Assembly (NCBI RefSeq): GCF_016908495.1
Contig: NZ_JAFBDZ010000001.1
Span: 1,543,230 to 1,607,229 of the forward strand
DNA length: 64,000 nucleotides
Reading direction: 5' to 3'
DNA from: Rossellomorea pakistanensis
Lineage (GTDB): Bacteria; Bacillota; Bacilli; Bacillales; Bacillaceae_B
In this document: positions 55,262-64,000 of the stretch, piece after piece
Position numbering within the stretch: the first letter of the stretch is position 1
Layout: every line of letters begins with the position of its first letter
Notes under the pieces: model-generated
The model's input: the letters and a program-made list of their open reading frames with translations, nothing else
Databases searched by the model: none
What the model was told of the DNA's origin: nothing
Program-made: the position numbers and the translations under genes

Positions 55262-55780
55262 ATGATATATGAATATAAAGGAAAAATACCTCAAATTGCC
55301 CCAAGCGCTTATATTGCAGATTTTGTAACGATTTCAGGTGATGTAGAAATTGGCGAAGAATCAAGCATTTGGTTTAACACTGTAATCAGGGGTGATGTCG
55401 CACCAACCAAAATTGGCAAAAAAGTGAACATTCAAGATAATTCCATTCTACATCAAAGTCCCAATAACACACTACTAATTGAAGACGAAGTAACGATTGG
55501 TCACGGGGGCATCCTACATAGCTGTAAGATAAGAAAGAATGCACTAATCGGAATGGGTTCTACTATTTTAGACAATGCAGAAATCGGCGAAGGTGCCTTT
55601 ATTGGAGCTGGCAGCCTAGTGCCTCAAGGCAAAGTCATTCCTCCGAATACATTAGCTTTCGGACGACCTGTAAAAGTGATTCGAGAAGTAAATGACCATG
55701 ACATTAGCGAAATGAAGCGGATTTCAAGAGAGTATGCTGAAAAAGGACAATACTATAAACAATTAAACCCCATTAAATAA
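55262..55780 (+). CDS. ytoA: Gamma-type carbonic anhydrase-like protein YtoA
   Basis: A 172-residue left-handed beta-helix protein of hexapeptide repeats (VTIGHGGILHSC and IGMGSTILDNAEIGEGAFIGAG). The three likely zinc His ligands are in LHQSPN, IGHGG and LHSC. Activity as a carbonic anhydrase is inferred from family only. AAAGGGGGAA precedes the ATG. Divergent from ytpA. Confidence 0.9.
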   Translation: MIYEYKGKIPQIAPSAYIADFVTISGDVEIGEESSIWFNTVIRGDVAPTKIGKKVNIQDNSILHQSPNNTLLIEDEVTIGHGGILHSCKIRKNALIGMGSTILDNAEIGEGAFIGAGSLVPQGKVIPPNTLAFGRPVKVIREVNDHDISEMKRISREYAEKGQYYKQLNPIK

Positions 55781-56400
55781 AGACTTCTATAGACTTTTAC
55801 CCTTAACATAAGCCATTTACTCATCTTATTGTTTACTAATTCGTCTTTTTAAGTCGTCAGGAATTAAATAAGATTTCACTTTTGCTCCAAATTTATAAAC
55901 TGCTTTAATGGATGTATGATGGCTTATAAATGTATTGTTTTATGAATTTGGCAGTGGTGCATCTATAGTTGGGTACTTTGAATAATATAAGGTTAATTAG
56001 CGTTATAAACTAGTGGTTGGGCTCATAATGACACATAATTCACACACTTTCTGCGCAAGAATGACTTGGGTGACTCATAATCGGCAAGCTTGGCTCATTA
56101 ACCTGGAGTCCTAACTCATAAACGGAGAGATGGCTCATAAATTTGGAGTCCCAACTCATAAATGGACTCTTTTGGCTCATAAACCATTCATTCTTGCGCA
56201 GAAATAATTCAGGTTGACTCTGAAACAGCGAGCTAGTTCATAATAAACAACATGTAATCATACCCGTACAGGTCAAATTGCACGAAACTAAATCATGATT
56301 GCACAAAAATCAAATTAATTACACGAAACCGGATCACTTTTGCATGAAAATCATAGTAATTGCATTTATAGCAATCTTACAGACCCCTTACTTATTAATA
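55781..56400. repeat. Gene-free stretch with an inverted-repeat-bounded tandem phrase array
   Basis: A 17-bp perfect inverted pair (TTTCTGCGCAAGAATGA at 56048-56064 and its complement at 56188-56204) bounds six units of about 19-21 bp built on TGGCTCATAAACnnGGAGTCC (variants with AACTCATAAA). Beyond it (about 56275-56368) another phrase, ATTGCACGAAAC/ATTGCACAAAAA/ATTACACGAAACC/TTTGCATGAAAATC, repeats at about 23 bp. No gene is seen. Confidence 0.75.
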
Positions 56401-56407
56401 TGTCTAT

Positions 56408-56473
56408 AAAAAAAAGCTATCCGCTCAGTGGGGGCTGACTCAAAACGTCAGTCCACACTCGGATAGCTTTTTT
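56408..56473 (-). terminator. Terminator of metK
   Basis: AAAAAAAGCTATCCG (56408-56422) and CGGATAGCTTTTTTT (56459-56473) pair as ends of a long stem that also includes TGACTCAAAACGTCA; T run on the minus strand. Confidence 0.8.
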
Positions 56474-56477
56474 TCTA

Positions 56478-57680
56478 TTAGTTTTTCTCAGCTTGTTCTT
56501 TAAGAACTGCTGCTTTATCTGTACGTTCCCAAGGAAGATCTAGATCATTACGACCAAAGTGTCCATATGCAGCCGTTTGTTTATAAATTGGACGACGTAA
56601 ATCAAGCATCTTGATAATGCCAGCTGGACGTAGGTCAAAGTTGTTTCGTACTACTTCTATTAATACATCTTCAGAAACCTTTCCTGTTCCAAATGTATCG
56701 ATAGAAATCGATACTGGCTGTGCTACACCAATAGCATATGCAAGCTGTACTTCACATTTCTCAGCAAGTTCTGCAGCAACGATATTTTTCGCTACATAAC
56801 GAGCTGCATATGCTGCTGAACGGTCAACTTTAGTAGCATCTTTACCAGAGAATGCACCGCCGCCATGACGAGCATAGCCGCCATACGTGTCGACGATAAT
56901 CTTACGGCCTGTTAAACCAGCATCCCCTTGTGGTCCACCGATAACAAAACGTCCTGTTGGGTTAATAAAGTATTTCGTTTTCTCATCAATTAGTTCTTTA
57001 GGAACCACTGGGTCAATCACATGTTCTTTTAAATTACGTTGAATTTGTTCAAGACTGATTTCTGGGTGATGCTGTGTAGAAATAACAATTGTATCGATAC
57101 GAACAGGTTTATCATTTTCATCATATTCAACCGTTACTTGTGTTTTACCATCTGGACGAAGGTATGGAAGAATTTCTTCTTTACGTACTTCTGTTAGACG
57201 GCGAGAAATTTTATGGGATAATGAAATCGGTAAAGGCATAAGCTCTTTCGTTTCGTTACAAGCAAATCCAAACATTAATCCTTGGTCACCTGCACCGATC
57301 GCTTCGATTTCTTCGTCGGACATTTGCCCTTCACGTGCTTCAAGTGCCTGATCAACACCTGCAGCGATATCAGCTGATTGCTCATCAATAGAAGTTAATA
57401 CCGCACATGTTTCAGCATCAAAACCATATTTTGCACGTGTATAGCCAATTTCACGAATGGTTTCGCGAACAATTTTTGGGATATCTACATAGGTATTGGT
57501 TGTGATTTCTCCTGCAACTAATACAAGACCCGTAGTAACAGAAGTTTCACAAGCTACACGAGCATTTGGATCATTTTTTAGAATAGCATCTAAAATAGAG
57601 TCAGAAATTTGGTCACAAATCTTGTCAGGATGACCTTCTGTAACAGACTCTGAAGTGAAAAGACGACGTTTATTTGACAT
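56478..57680 (-). CDS. metK: S-adenosylmethionine synthetase
   Basis: A 400-residue enzyme that makes SAM from methionine and ATP. Signatures: [20 protein letters not shown] at the N-terminus, [12 protein letters not shown], and [16 protein letters not shown]. Start ATG 57680 has AGGAGG 8 nt before it; the TTG just upstream is less likely. Controlled by the S-box riboswitch in its leader. Divergent from pckA as in B. subtilis. Confidence 0.97.
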   Translation of the reverse strand: MSNKRRLFTSESVTEGHPDKICDQISDSILDAILKNDPNARVACETSVTTGLVLVAGEITTNTYVDIPKIVRETIREIGYTRAKYGFDAETCAVLTSIDEQSADIAAGVDQALEAREGQMSDEEIEAIGAGDQGLMFGFACNETKELMPLPISLSHKISRRLTEVRKEEILPYLRPDGKTQVTVEYDENDKPVRIDTIVISTQHHPEISLEQIQRNLKEHVIDPVVPKELIDEKTKYFINPTGRFVIGGPQGDAGLTGRKIIVDTYGGYARHGGGAFSGKDATKVDRSAAYAARYVAKNIVAAELAEKCEVQLAYAIGVAQPVSISIDTFGTGKVSEDVLIEVVRNNFDLRPAGIIKMLDLRRPIYKQTAAYGHFGRNDLDLPWERTDKAAVLKEQAEKN

Positions 57681-57683
57681 CAA

Positions 57684-58304
57684 TGTTCCTCCTAGGAATA
57701 AAAGTTCTATTCACGGTACTCATTTCCCTTAGTAGTATGAAATAAACACTGAGATTTTATCAGCGTTAAAGAACCAAGTGGGTCAGGGCGAACACAAATA
57801 AAAAAACCTTCCCTGTTTAGAGAGGAAAGGTTTTGATTCATAGTCGCGCCTTTCACTCTTATCGTTCAAGGCATTACACCTTGCCTCAGTTTAGCACCTT
57901 CGCTTGAAAAATAAAGGCCAATCATCTTGCCGCATTTTCCACAGTAAGCAGGTTGCTGGGTTTCATAGGGTCTGTCCCTCCACCAGCTCGGGATAAGAGT
58001 ATCCGTTTCAAGGTTCAATCATAACGTAAGGGGTCAGGAGTGTCAACCGTTTTTCAGCAGCAGCTTTTCACCATTATTTACAATTTCACAAACAACCTTC
58101 CCTATTTTTTTATATGATTTTGTTTTTCCCTATATATAAGGTACAATTTCGATTAAAAGATAGGTTTAACAATCAATTTTGTGACAAAAATCAAACATTC
58201 TCATAAAAATAATTTAATAGTATAGACTAATCATTTTAATGTGTTATACTATTTCTTGAGAAAACATAGCGCTTTCAAATATAGAAAAAGGAAGGTTATC
58301 GTAC
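57684..58304. promoter_or_regulatory. metK/pckA divergent regulatory region, with candidate CcpN site
   Basis: The metK riboswitch fills 57796-57999. Upstream of pckA, TGTGTTATACT at 58240-58250 fits the CcpN operator consensus TRTGHYATAYW exactly and overlaps a -10-like TATACT. CcpN represses pckA and gapB under glycolytic conditions in B. subtilis, so the same control is likely here. Confidence 0.6.
57796..57999 (-). promoter_or_regulatory. S-box (SAM-I) riboswitch of metK
   Basis: Minus-strand aptamer from CTCTTATCCCGAGCTGGTGG through AGGGACAGACCCTATGAA and ACCCAGCAACC to AAGGTGCTAAACTGA and GATAAGAG (57999-57856), then a terminator AACCTTTCCTC/GGGAAGGTT with seven T (57796-57833). SAM binding should favour the terminator and shut off metK. 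Confidence 0.95.
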
Positions 58305-59891
58305 ATGAATTCAGTGAGCATGTCTAGTGAACTAAAAGAATTACTTAACAATGAAAATACACAAATTCAACTTTCTGTTCCTCAGTTAGTAGAGAAAGTA
58401 CTCAATCGGAATGAAGGAGTTCTAACATCATCTGGTGCTGTGCGTGCGGAAACTGGAAAATACACAGGTCGATCACCGAAAGATAAATTTATAGTAGAAG
58501 AAACATCCACGAAAGATAAGATTGAATGGGGATCTGTTAATCAACCGATTTCTGTTGATGCTTTTGATAAATTATATACTAAAGTGATTAATTACTTAAA
58601 AGAAAAAGAAGAGATTTTTGTATTTAAAGGTTTTGCAGGTGCAGATCAAAAATACCGCATGCCTATCCAAGTAATCAACGAATATGCTTGGCATAACCTT
58701 TTTGCTCATCAATTATTCATTCGACCTAATAATGAGGAATTACTTGATCATAACCCAGGATTCACTGTTATTTCCGCTCCAAATTTTAAAGCAGACCCTG
58801 CAGTTGATGGCACGAATTCTGAAACATTTATTATCGTTTCCTTTGAGAGAAGAACAGTATTAATTGGTGGAACTGAATATGCAGGAGAAATGAAAAAATC
58901 GATTTTCTCTGTAATGAACTTCATGCTACCTGAAGCTGATATACTTTCTATGCACTGTTCTGCTAATGTTGGGCAAGAAGGCGATGTCGCTTTATTCTTC
59001 GGACTTTCGGGTACAGGTAAAACCACTTTGTCAGCTGATCCAAACCGTCGTTTAATCGGTGACGATGAGCATGGCTGGTCTCCAAATGGAGTATTTAATA
59101 TCGAGGGTGGTTGCTATGCGAAGACGATCGGCTTAACTCGTGAGAAGGAACCACAAATTTTTGATGCCATCCGTTTCGGATCCGTATTGGAAAATGTAAT
59201 GTTGAATAGTGAAACAAGAGAAGCAGATTATGAAGATAATAGCTTAACGGAAAATACACGTGCAGCTTACCCACTTCAAGCAATCGATAATATTGTAGAC
59301 CCAAGTGTTGCTGGGCACCCTAATACAATTGTCTTCTTAACAGCAGACGCTTTTGGAGTACTACCTCCTATCAGCAAATTAACGAAAGAACAAGCAATGT
59401 ATCACTTCTTAAGTGGGTATACATCTAAATTGGCTGGAACAGAGCGTGGAGTAACATCACCACAAGCGACATTCTCAACATGTTTCGGTTCTCCTTTCCT
59501 ACCACTACCAGCAACCGTTTATGCTGAAATGCTAGGAAAGAAAATTGATGAGCACAATGCTCAAGTATTCTTAGTTAATACAGGGTGGACTGGTGGCGAA
59601 TACGGTGTTGGTAATAGAATGAAACTATCCTATACTCGTGCAATGGTGCAAGCTGCCCTTGAAGGTGAACTAACAAACGTAGAAACACTGACAGATGAAA
59701 TCTTTGGTCTTAATATCCCAGTTCATGTTCCAGGCGTTCCGGATGAAGTCCTTCAACCACGTAAAACATGGGCTAATGACGAAGCATTTGATACTAAAGC
59801 AAAAGAATTAGCAGGTAAGTTCCGTGAAAACTTCCGCAAGTTCTCCAATGTTCCTGAAATGATTGAAACAAAAGGTGGACCATTAAAATAA
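58305..59891 (+). CDS. pckA: Phosphoenolpyruvate carboxykinase (ATP)
   Basis: A 528-residue gluconeogenic enzyme converting oxaloacetate and ATP to PEP, CO2 and ADP. Kinase-1a loop GLSGTGKT at 233-240, N-terminal [19 protein letters not shown], and [10 protein letters not shown] are intact. AAAAGGAAGG precedes the ATG by 10-12 nt. Full length. Divergent from metK. Confidence 0.97.
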   Translation: MNSVSMSSELKELLNNENTQIQLSVPQLVEKVLNRNEGVLTSSGAVRAETGKYTGRSPKDKFIVEETSTKDKIEWGSVNQPISVDAFDKLYTKVINYLKEKEEIFVFKGFAGADQKYRMPIQVINEYAWHNLFAHQLFIRPNNEELLDHNPGFTVISAPNFKADPAVDGTNSETFIIVSFERRTVLIGGTEYAGEMKKSIFSVMNFMLPEADILSMHCSANVGQEGDVALFFGLSGTGKTTLSADPNRRLIGDDEHGWSPNGVFNIEGGCYAKTIGLTREKEPQIFDAIRFGSVLENVMLNSETREADYEDNSLTENTRAAYPLQAIDNIVDPSVAGHPNTIVFLTADAFGVLPPISKLTKEQAMYHFLSGYTSKLAGTERGVTSPQATFSTCFGSPFLPLPATVYAEMLGKKIDEHNAQVFLVNTGWTGGEYGVGNRMKLSYTRAMVQAALEGELTNVETLTDEIFGLNIPVHVPGVPDEVLQPRKTWANDEAFDTKAKELAGKFRENFRKFSNVPEMIETKGGPLK

Positions 59892-59926
59892 AAAAACGCT
59901 TGGGAGTTTTCCCAAGCGCTTTTTAA
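59891..59926 (+). terminator. Terminator of pckA
   Basis: AAAAACGCTTGGGA pairs with TCCCAAGCGCTTTTT-type partner (GCTTGGGA/CCCAAGC, loop GTTTT) followed by a T run. Confidence 0.9.
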
Positions 59927-59994
59927 AAATAAAAGATCATTTATCCAAAAGTTCATTCATGTAAATTTCCTGACTTAATTTTTACAATTTTCAG

Positions 59995-60023
59995 TTGTTA
60001 ATTCCATTTCTGTCTGCTACAAT
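59995..60023 (+). promoter_or_regulatory. Sigma-A promoter of the second S-box
   Basis: TTGTTA (59995-60000), 17 nt, then TACAAT (60018-60023), about 20 bp before the aptamer. Confidence 0.65.
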
Positions 60024-60040
60024 ATAAAAAAAATGAATAG

Positions 60041-60196
60041 TTCTTATCAAGAGAGGCGGAGGGAATGGCCCTGCGAAGCCCGGCAACCTTCAAACAATCG
60101 TTTGAAAAGGTGCTAAATCCTGCAAAGTATTACTTTGCGAGATAAGAGACATATACGGTATGCAGCCTCTCTATCTCATGGTAGAGGGGCTGCTTT
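60041..60196 (+). promoter_or_regulatory. S-box (SAM-I) riboswitch without an intact target gene
   Basis: Aptamer at 60043-60149: CTTATCAAGAGAGGCGGAGG, GGCCCTGCGAAGCCCGGCAACC, then AAAGGTGCTAAATCCTGC and GATAAGAG. Terminator GCAGCCTCTCTA/TAGAGGGGCTGC at 60162-60193 with T run. The next coding region, 274 bp further, is a truncated homoserine dehydrogenase. Confidence 0.93.
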
Positions 60197-60469
60197 TATT
60201 TTAGGCTGCTTTTGAAACTCTCAGATAGCCAATTGCTTAAAACTTTTTGTGCTTAATGTTAAACGGAAGTTCAAATTAATAATAATATGGCATCAACTCA
60301 CTCTTCCGAAAAAAGTCTATTTTAAACAGAGCTTTAACTTCTTGAGTTGAGCAGTCTACCGTTGATAAGTGGTCACAGGTCACCATCTCAAGGGAACTAT
60401 CATTTTAGTCTGAATTAAGATCATTACTACAAAGCGGAATGTGCTCTCTATAGGAAGGGGATATGTAAG
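60197..60469. other. Leader between the S-box terminator and the hom fragment
   Basis: No gene is seen. CTTGAG (60341-60346) and CTCAAG (60387-60392) could close a stem containing GGTCACAGGTCACC; its meaning is unclear. Confidence 0.4.
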
Positions 60470-60919
60470 TTGAGTTCATTGAAAGTTGGGCTTTTAGGAT
60501 TAGGGTCAACAGGGTTAAGAGCATTGGAAGAAATGGTCCAGGAAAAAGAGCATATTGAGTTATTAAACGATAGAACCATCTCCATTTTAGGAATCATTAT
60601 AAAAAATGATAGGCATATTTTATCTGTGCAAAAAGGGGTTATAGTGTCAAGAGACTTTGAAGAGCTTATTAATAAAAAGCCTGAGGTAATGATTGAAGCG
60701 ATAGGTGAAATTGAACTTGCACGTACTTATATTGAATATTCTTTAAAAAAAGGCTGCAACGTAGTTTCTTCGAATCAAGAATGTATGGCTAAGTACGGTG
60801 AACAGTTACAAGTGACTGCCGAGAAAAATAAAGTTCAGGTTATATTTGAAGAAAATGTCGCGGAAGGCATTTCAGTGATCATGTCTCCCCCAGCTCTAAT
60901 AACGATTAGTCAGAAGTAA
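60470..60919 (+). pseudogene. Truncated homoserine dehydrogenase (NAD-binding part only)
   Basis: A 149-residue open frame (TTG start, GGAAGGGGA upstream) resembling only the N-terminal third of homoserine dehydrogenase, which is normally about 430 residues. GLLGLGSTG (residues 8-16) is the dinucleotide loop; KPEVMIEAIGEIELARTYIE is the family's inter-strand motif; the ANK motif that carries a key Lys reads SNQE, so the Lys is lost. The catalytic and ACT domains are absent and the end (SPPALITISQK) is not family-like. With the S-box upstream it looks like the remnant of a SAM-regulated methionine-branch gene. Confidence 0.8.
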
Positions 60920-60990
60920 ATGTCAAAGTTATATTGAAGCGTCATAAAATATTTATGAAAAAGGCTATTCCTTAAATGCTACAGCAAAAC

Positions 60991-61018
60991 AAAAAAACCG
61001 CCTTTTTAGCGGTTTTTT
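60991..61018. terminator. Bidirectional terminator between the hom fragment and kynU
   Basis: AAAAACCGC and GCGGTTTTTT pair around CTTTTTA with T runs on both strands. Confidence 0.85.
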
Positions 61019-61066
61019 GTACTGCCTTTCATTCTTTGAAGTTGATCTAAGTCAAACATTCCATGA

Positions 61067-62356
61067 TTAAGCAACTACTCCACGCTTATTCTCAAACTTT
61101 TTATATTGCTCTTCTTTCATGATCTTTTTCAAAATTTGAATCGATTTCCATACCTCTTCATACGTATTGTAAAGGGCAACTGGTGCTAGACGGATGCCGT
61201 TTGGTGAACGGAAATCTGGAATTACCCCATTTACTTTTAAAGCTTTGCAAATGCGTGCTGCTTCTGCATGCTCTAAATAAATATGACCTCCCCGCCTGCT
61301 GTCATCAATCGGATTTCCGATTGTAAAGCCCATTCCGTCTAGTTCATGCGAGATCAGGTCCATCATATATCGTGTGATATTCAATGATTTTTTTCTAAGC
61401 TCATCGATACCAGCTTCAGAGAAAATTTCAAGGGAACCTATTAAAGGAGCTATACTTAATACATGTGGAGTTCCAATTTGATAAGCCCCTGCATTATCTG
61501 CAGGCGTTAATGTATGCTCCATATCAAATTGTTTATCTTTCCGAGAACTAAACCATCCTGCAAGCCCAGGTAATCGTCCAAAATGCTGTTTATTGACATA
61601 GATACCACCAACACCGCCAGGTCCGCTATTTAAATATTTATAATTACACCATACTGCAAAATCAACACCCCACTCAGTCAAATCATGAGAAATAGCTCCT
61701 ATTGAATGACAGAGATCGAAGCCGATTACAATTCCACGATTATGAGCTTCTGTAGTTAACCGCTTCATATCAAGAATTTGTCCACTCCGGTAGAGAACAC
61801 TAGGTAACACAATCAATGCTATTTCATCTGTCATAGCTTCGATAATATCGTCTTCTTCAACACTTCGCCCATCACGACTTTTTACTTGGATTAAATGGCT
61901 ATCAGGATCATACCCTTTTAATCTAATTTGACTTTGCAGTGCGTAAATATCGGAAGGGAATGTTAGTTCATCGGCAAGAATCTTCGTCTTTTTTCCTGTT
62001 GGATTATAAAAGGTGGCGACCATCTGATGAAGATTAGTTGTTGTAGAACCGGTTACGATTACTTCTTCAGGGGCCCCCCCTATCAATGGGCTAATCATTC
62101 CTCCTAATCGTTCAGACAAGTCATACCAAGGGTATTTCCCCTCTGTCCATCCATCAATACCGTATCGCTTCCAGGATTCAAGTAATTCCGCCAATGTCAT
62201 TTCCGCTCGTTTAGACAATAATCCAAGTGAATTTCCATCGAGATAAATCGTGTCCTCATTAATATAAAATTCCTTACGAAATGATGCTAGATTATCCTGT
62301 TTATCCATTTGACATGCATATTCATAAGAGGGGTCAAACTTATATTCACTCATCAT
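61067..62356 (-). CDS. kynU: Kynureninase
   Basis: A 429-residue PLP enzyme that cleaves kynurenine to anthranilate and alanine. The N-terminal [33 protein letters not shown] (Asp contacting the PLP ring) and the PLP Lys240 in [13 protein letters not shown] are intact. GGAGG is 7 nt before the ATG. kynA and kynB are not in the window, so the pathway is either elsewhere or kynurenine is taken up. Transcription starts from a promoter inside the shared palindrome with the divergent TetR gene. Confidence 0.95.
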   Translation of the reverse strand: MMSEYKFDPSYEYACQMDKQDNLASFRKEFYINEDTIYLDGNSLGLLSKRAEMTLAELLESWKRYGIDGWTEGKYPWYDLSERLGGMISPLIGGAPEEVIVTGSTTTNLHQMVATFYNPTGKKTKILADELTFPSDIYALQSQIRLKGYDPDSHLIQVKSRDGRSVEEDDIIEAMTDEIALIVLPSVLYRSGQILDMKRLTTEAHNRGIVIGFDLCHSIGAISHDLTEWGVDFAVWCNYKYLNSGPGGVGGIYVNKQHFGRLPGLAGWFSSRKDKQFDMEHTLTPADNAGAYQIGTPHVLSIAPLIGSLEIFSEAGIDELRKKSLNITRYMMDLISHELDGMGFTIGNPIDDSRRGGHIYLEHAEAARICKALKVNGVIPDFRSPNGIRLAPVALYNTYEEVWKSIQILKKIMKEEQYKKFENKRGVVA

Positions 62357-62394
62357 AGGAACTCCTCCAATACTTGTTTATCATTGCTAATTTC

Positions 62395-62453
62395 ACTATA
62401 CTCTTAAAACTGATATCATGTCAATGACATTATATCAGTTTTAAGAGTATGGT
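62395..62453. promoter_or_regulatory. Divergent kynU/tetR promoters over a 53-bp near-perfect palindrome
   Basis: Bases 62398-62450 form a palindrome centred on 62424: ATACTCTTAAAACTGATAT and its complement, separated by C-ATGTCAATGACAT-T, with one mismatched pair. kynU promoter: TTGACA (62424-62419), 18 nt, TATAGT (62400-62395) on the minus strand. tetR promoter: ATGACA (62424-62429), 18 nt, TATGGT (62448-62453). Both are mirror images, so one regulator bound here would repress both. Confidence 0.85.
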
Positions 62454-62537
62454 ATATTAGATTATAAATAGAGAATCATTGGTAAAGTAAAATGAACACA
62501 CCTATTATGTTACTTTGATGAAAAAGGATGGATTGAA

Positions 62538-63155
62538 ATGAAAAAAGCAGGTGATCAACCGTCAACAAGACAATTACGGTCCATTGAAACGAGAGAAAAG
62601 CTTCTATCAGCTGGACGTGACATATTTGTCGAATACGGTTTTCAAAAAGCAACAATATCCCAGATTATTAAAAAGGCGAATACAGGCTATGGAACAGCCT
62701 ATGTTCATTTTAAAAATAAGGATGCCATCTTAATTGTTTTAATGGAAGATGTCATGCACAAATTCCACCAAATAGCAGAAGCATCCTTTTCTCCTCATTC
62801 AAAAGACGAAGCAAAAGAAATTATTGAAAAACAAGCTTATTCTTTCTTAAAATTAGCGGAGAAAGAACGCAGCATTATGCGGGTTTTTGAACAAGCCATC
62901 GGTTTCTCCACATCGGCATCCTCTAAATGGAAAGAGATTCGCGAAAAATTTATACAACGAATTTCTAAAGACATTCTTTATTCTTATCAAAACGGCCTTG
63001 CTAAGGAAGACCTGAACTATGAACTAGCGGCACGCGGATGGTTTTTTGCAAATGAAATGTATTTATGGGAAATCGTTCGAGGAGAACAAACGGCATCTGT
63101 CGAGGAAATCGCCAAAACGATTACAGCTGTTTACACATCAGGGCTCTATCAATAA
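62538..63155 (+). CDS. TetR-family regulator, probably of kynU
   Basis: A 205-residue regulator. N-terminal TetR HTH (residues about 14-60: ETREKLLSAGRDIFVEYG, then SQIIKKANTGYGTAYVHFKN); the C-terminal ligand domain is all-helical. AAAGGATGG precedes the ATG. Divergent from kynU over a long palindrome, so autoregulation and kynU control by a tryptophan-kynurenine metabolite are likely; the ligand is inferred. Confidence 0.9.
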   Translation: MKKAGDQPSTRQLRSIETREKLLSAGRDIFVEYGFQKATISQIIKKANTGYGTAYVHFKNKDAILIVLMEDVMHKFHQIAEASFSPHSKDEAKEIIEKQAYSFLKLAEKERSIMRVFEQAIGFSTSASSKWKEIREKFIQRISKDILYSYQNGLAKEDLNYELAARGWFFANEMYLWEIVRGEQTASVEEIAKTITAVYTSGLYQ

Positions 63156-63614
63156 AAAGGATGGGGATAATTAACAGAGGGGATGTCTGATAAGTCAATA
63201 TTTTTACTATTAGACAGATCATTTTAATTTTAGAAATAAGATAAATAACGTTCCCATTGTTTGTTTTCAGGATTCCCCTCTATTCGGACAGCATATTTTC
63301 CTCCTATACTACATAAAAAAGAATTACCCTGATGAATATGTTGTTCTTTTGCGATAATTTCAGGTGAAATTGTCATTAATTCTTTGTTTTTTCTTTAGAA
63401 TTCGTACTGTTACTCATTCTAGTTCAATCCATGCATAAGGAGAGCCGTTATTTTCCTTGACTTAATGTCAAAATGCACAACTTTTTGATTTTATGCACGT
63501 GCATCTAATTTTATGCATAAAAACTCTACGACCCCCTAATTCTTTTGGACACTTTTGTGGTGAAACAGTACACTAGAACCAAACAAATTCAGGAATTAGG
63601 GAGGGATATTCTCT
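63156..63614. other. Gap between the TetR gene and the insertion sequence
   Basis: Holds a 48-codon candidate gene at 63230-63376 (listed separately), TTATGCAC phrases at 63475-63525, and the left end of the IS. CGACCCCCTAATTC at about 63529 may mark the IS end, but the right end is outside the window. Confidence 0.5.
63230..63376 (-). CDS. Candidate small protein (48 residues), possibly frameshifted
   Basis: From ATG 63376 to TAA 63230: begins MTISPEIIAKEQHIHQGNSF and ends NKQWERYLSYF, protein-like with aromatic residues. No good ribosome site. Just upstream another frame (MSNSTNSKEKTKN) ends exactly at TAATG, so the two may be one gene of about 62 codons broken by a frameshift, or a coupled pair. 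No family recognised. Confidence 0.4.
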   Translation of the reverse strand: MTISPEIIAKEQHIHQGNSFLCSIGGKYAVRIEGNPENKQWERYLSYF

Positions 63615-63929
63615 ATGCCAAAGAAGAAAATTGAGGCCCTGGAAGAAGTCAAAAGAAACTATGTCCGAATGGCCCTTGAGAGCGGCAACTACTCGTCTAT
63701 AGCTCGTCACGCAGGAATCTCCCGTACCACTTTGACGAAGTGGATCAAGGAGTATGAGGATGAAGTACGGGAACAAATGGAGGATCCCACTTCAGTCATC
63801 CTTTCTACGGAACCTACTAAAGAAGAACTAAAAGCTAAATATGAACATGCCATGAAACTACTTGGCGAAAAAGAACTTGAAGTCGCAATGCTTCGGAATT
63901 TATTAAAAAAAACCCAATACCGGCCTTAA
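63615..63929 (+). mobile_element. IS3-family transposase OrfA
   Basis: A 104-residue OrfA with an N-terminal HTH (residues about 20-45, YSSIARHAGISRTTLTKWIK) and a C-terminal leucine zipper (about 70-98). GGGAGGG precedes the ATG. Eight A followed by C at 63905-63913 near its 3' end is a good site for programmed -1 frameshifting, and OrfB is in the -1 frame, as in IS3 elements. Confidence 0.9.
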
Positions 63930-64000
63930 TGGTCTTAGAAGAAGTTCGACTATGGGCAAAGGAGGGGTTTCGCATTACAAAATTGTCAGAGGTAGCTGGG
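63929..64000 (+). mobile_element. IS3-family transposase OrfB (5' end, runs off the window)
   Basis: ATG at 63929 overlaps the OrfA stop as TAATG. The 24 visible residues (MVLEEVRLWAKEGFRITKLS) are the N-terminal HTH region; the DDE domain is beyond the window. Normally made as an OrfAB fusion by frameshifting. Confidence 0.8.

Noticed and set aside
56048..56370. CRISPR array at 56 kb
   Set aside because: Units are degenerate, about 20-23 bp in total, with no constant repeat and variable spacer pattern; no cas gene nearby.
60341..60392. Second riboswitch before the hom fragment
   Set aside because: Only a weak stem is visible, with none of the conserved T-box, lysine or other riboswitch motifs.

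Overview
The window is chromosomal DNA of a low-GC, endospore-forming member of the Bacillaceae. The evidence is the gene content and order, which follow the Bacillus subtilis yt* region (ytxG, murC, sftA, ytpRQP, ytoQ, ytoP, ytzB, ytnP, trmB, ytzH, ytmP, amyX, ytlRQP, a cysteine synthase, dat, pepV, ytzE, ytzG, ytgP, ytfP, ytwF, leuS, ytzC, ytqAB, ytpBA, ytoA, metK, pckA). Strong AGGAGG-type ribosome binding sites, many TTG/GTG starts, a T-box leader, two S-box riboswitches and a Cse60-like sporulation gene fit the same group. I cannot name the genus or species from sequence alone.

Layout. 1-13.2 kb: ytxG fragment, an M29 aminopeptidase, murC, an NAD-salvage gene pair, the SftA DNA translocase, ytpR-ytpQ-ytpP with a PfoR-type PTS EIIC gene, a lipoprotein, ytoQ and a house-cleaning NTPase. 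13.2-23 kb: ytoP, ytzB, the lactonase ytnP, trmB, ytzH, ytmP, pullulanase amyX, a decayed ytlR, ytlQ and ytlP. 23-36.9 kb: cysteine synthase, dat, pepV, ytzE, an inserted fra (iron chaperone) gene, ytzG, a coiled-coil microprotein, murJ/ytgP, ytfP, cse60, ytwF and leuS with its T-box. 37-40.7 kb: a sigma-54 controlled 3-hydroxybutyrate uptake and oxidation operon with its own PAS-AAA-Fis activator and three palindromic activator sites. 41-47 kb: an MFS exporter, ytzC with a coupled microgene, the tRNA wobble-uridine modification pair ytqA-ytqB (mnmL-mnmM), an EamA transporter and a luciferase-like oxidoreductase. 47.4-53 kb: two tandem InhA-type secreted metalloproteases followed by a small membrane-anchored protein that resembles only their propeptide. 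53-60 kb: ytpA-ytpB (sesquarterpene and lysophospholipid metabolism), ytoA, S-box metK and pckA. 60-64 kb: an S-box in front of a truncated homoserine dehydrogenase, kynureninase with a divergent TetR regulator around a very long palindromic operator, and the left part of an IS3-family insertion sequence.

Most genes are housekeeping. The accessory or unusual parts are the InhA cluster with its free-standing propeptide-like protein, the sigma-54 ketone-body operon, the decayed ytlR, the S-box attached to a gene remnant, the kynU/tetR operator, and a dense population of intergenic repeats. The repeats fall into several families: ~50-120 bp palindromes with GGCTGTCCC-like ends, a MITE-like element and its collapsed end-to-end form, a two-copy GC-rich element, and short degenerate phrases repeated at ~20-24 bp. 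No rRNA, tRNA, CRISPR array or prophage was seen.
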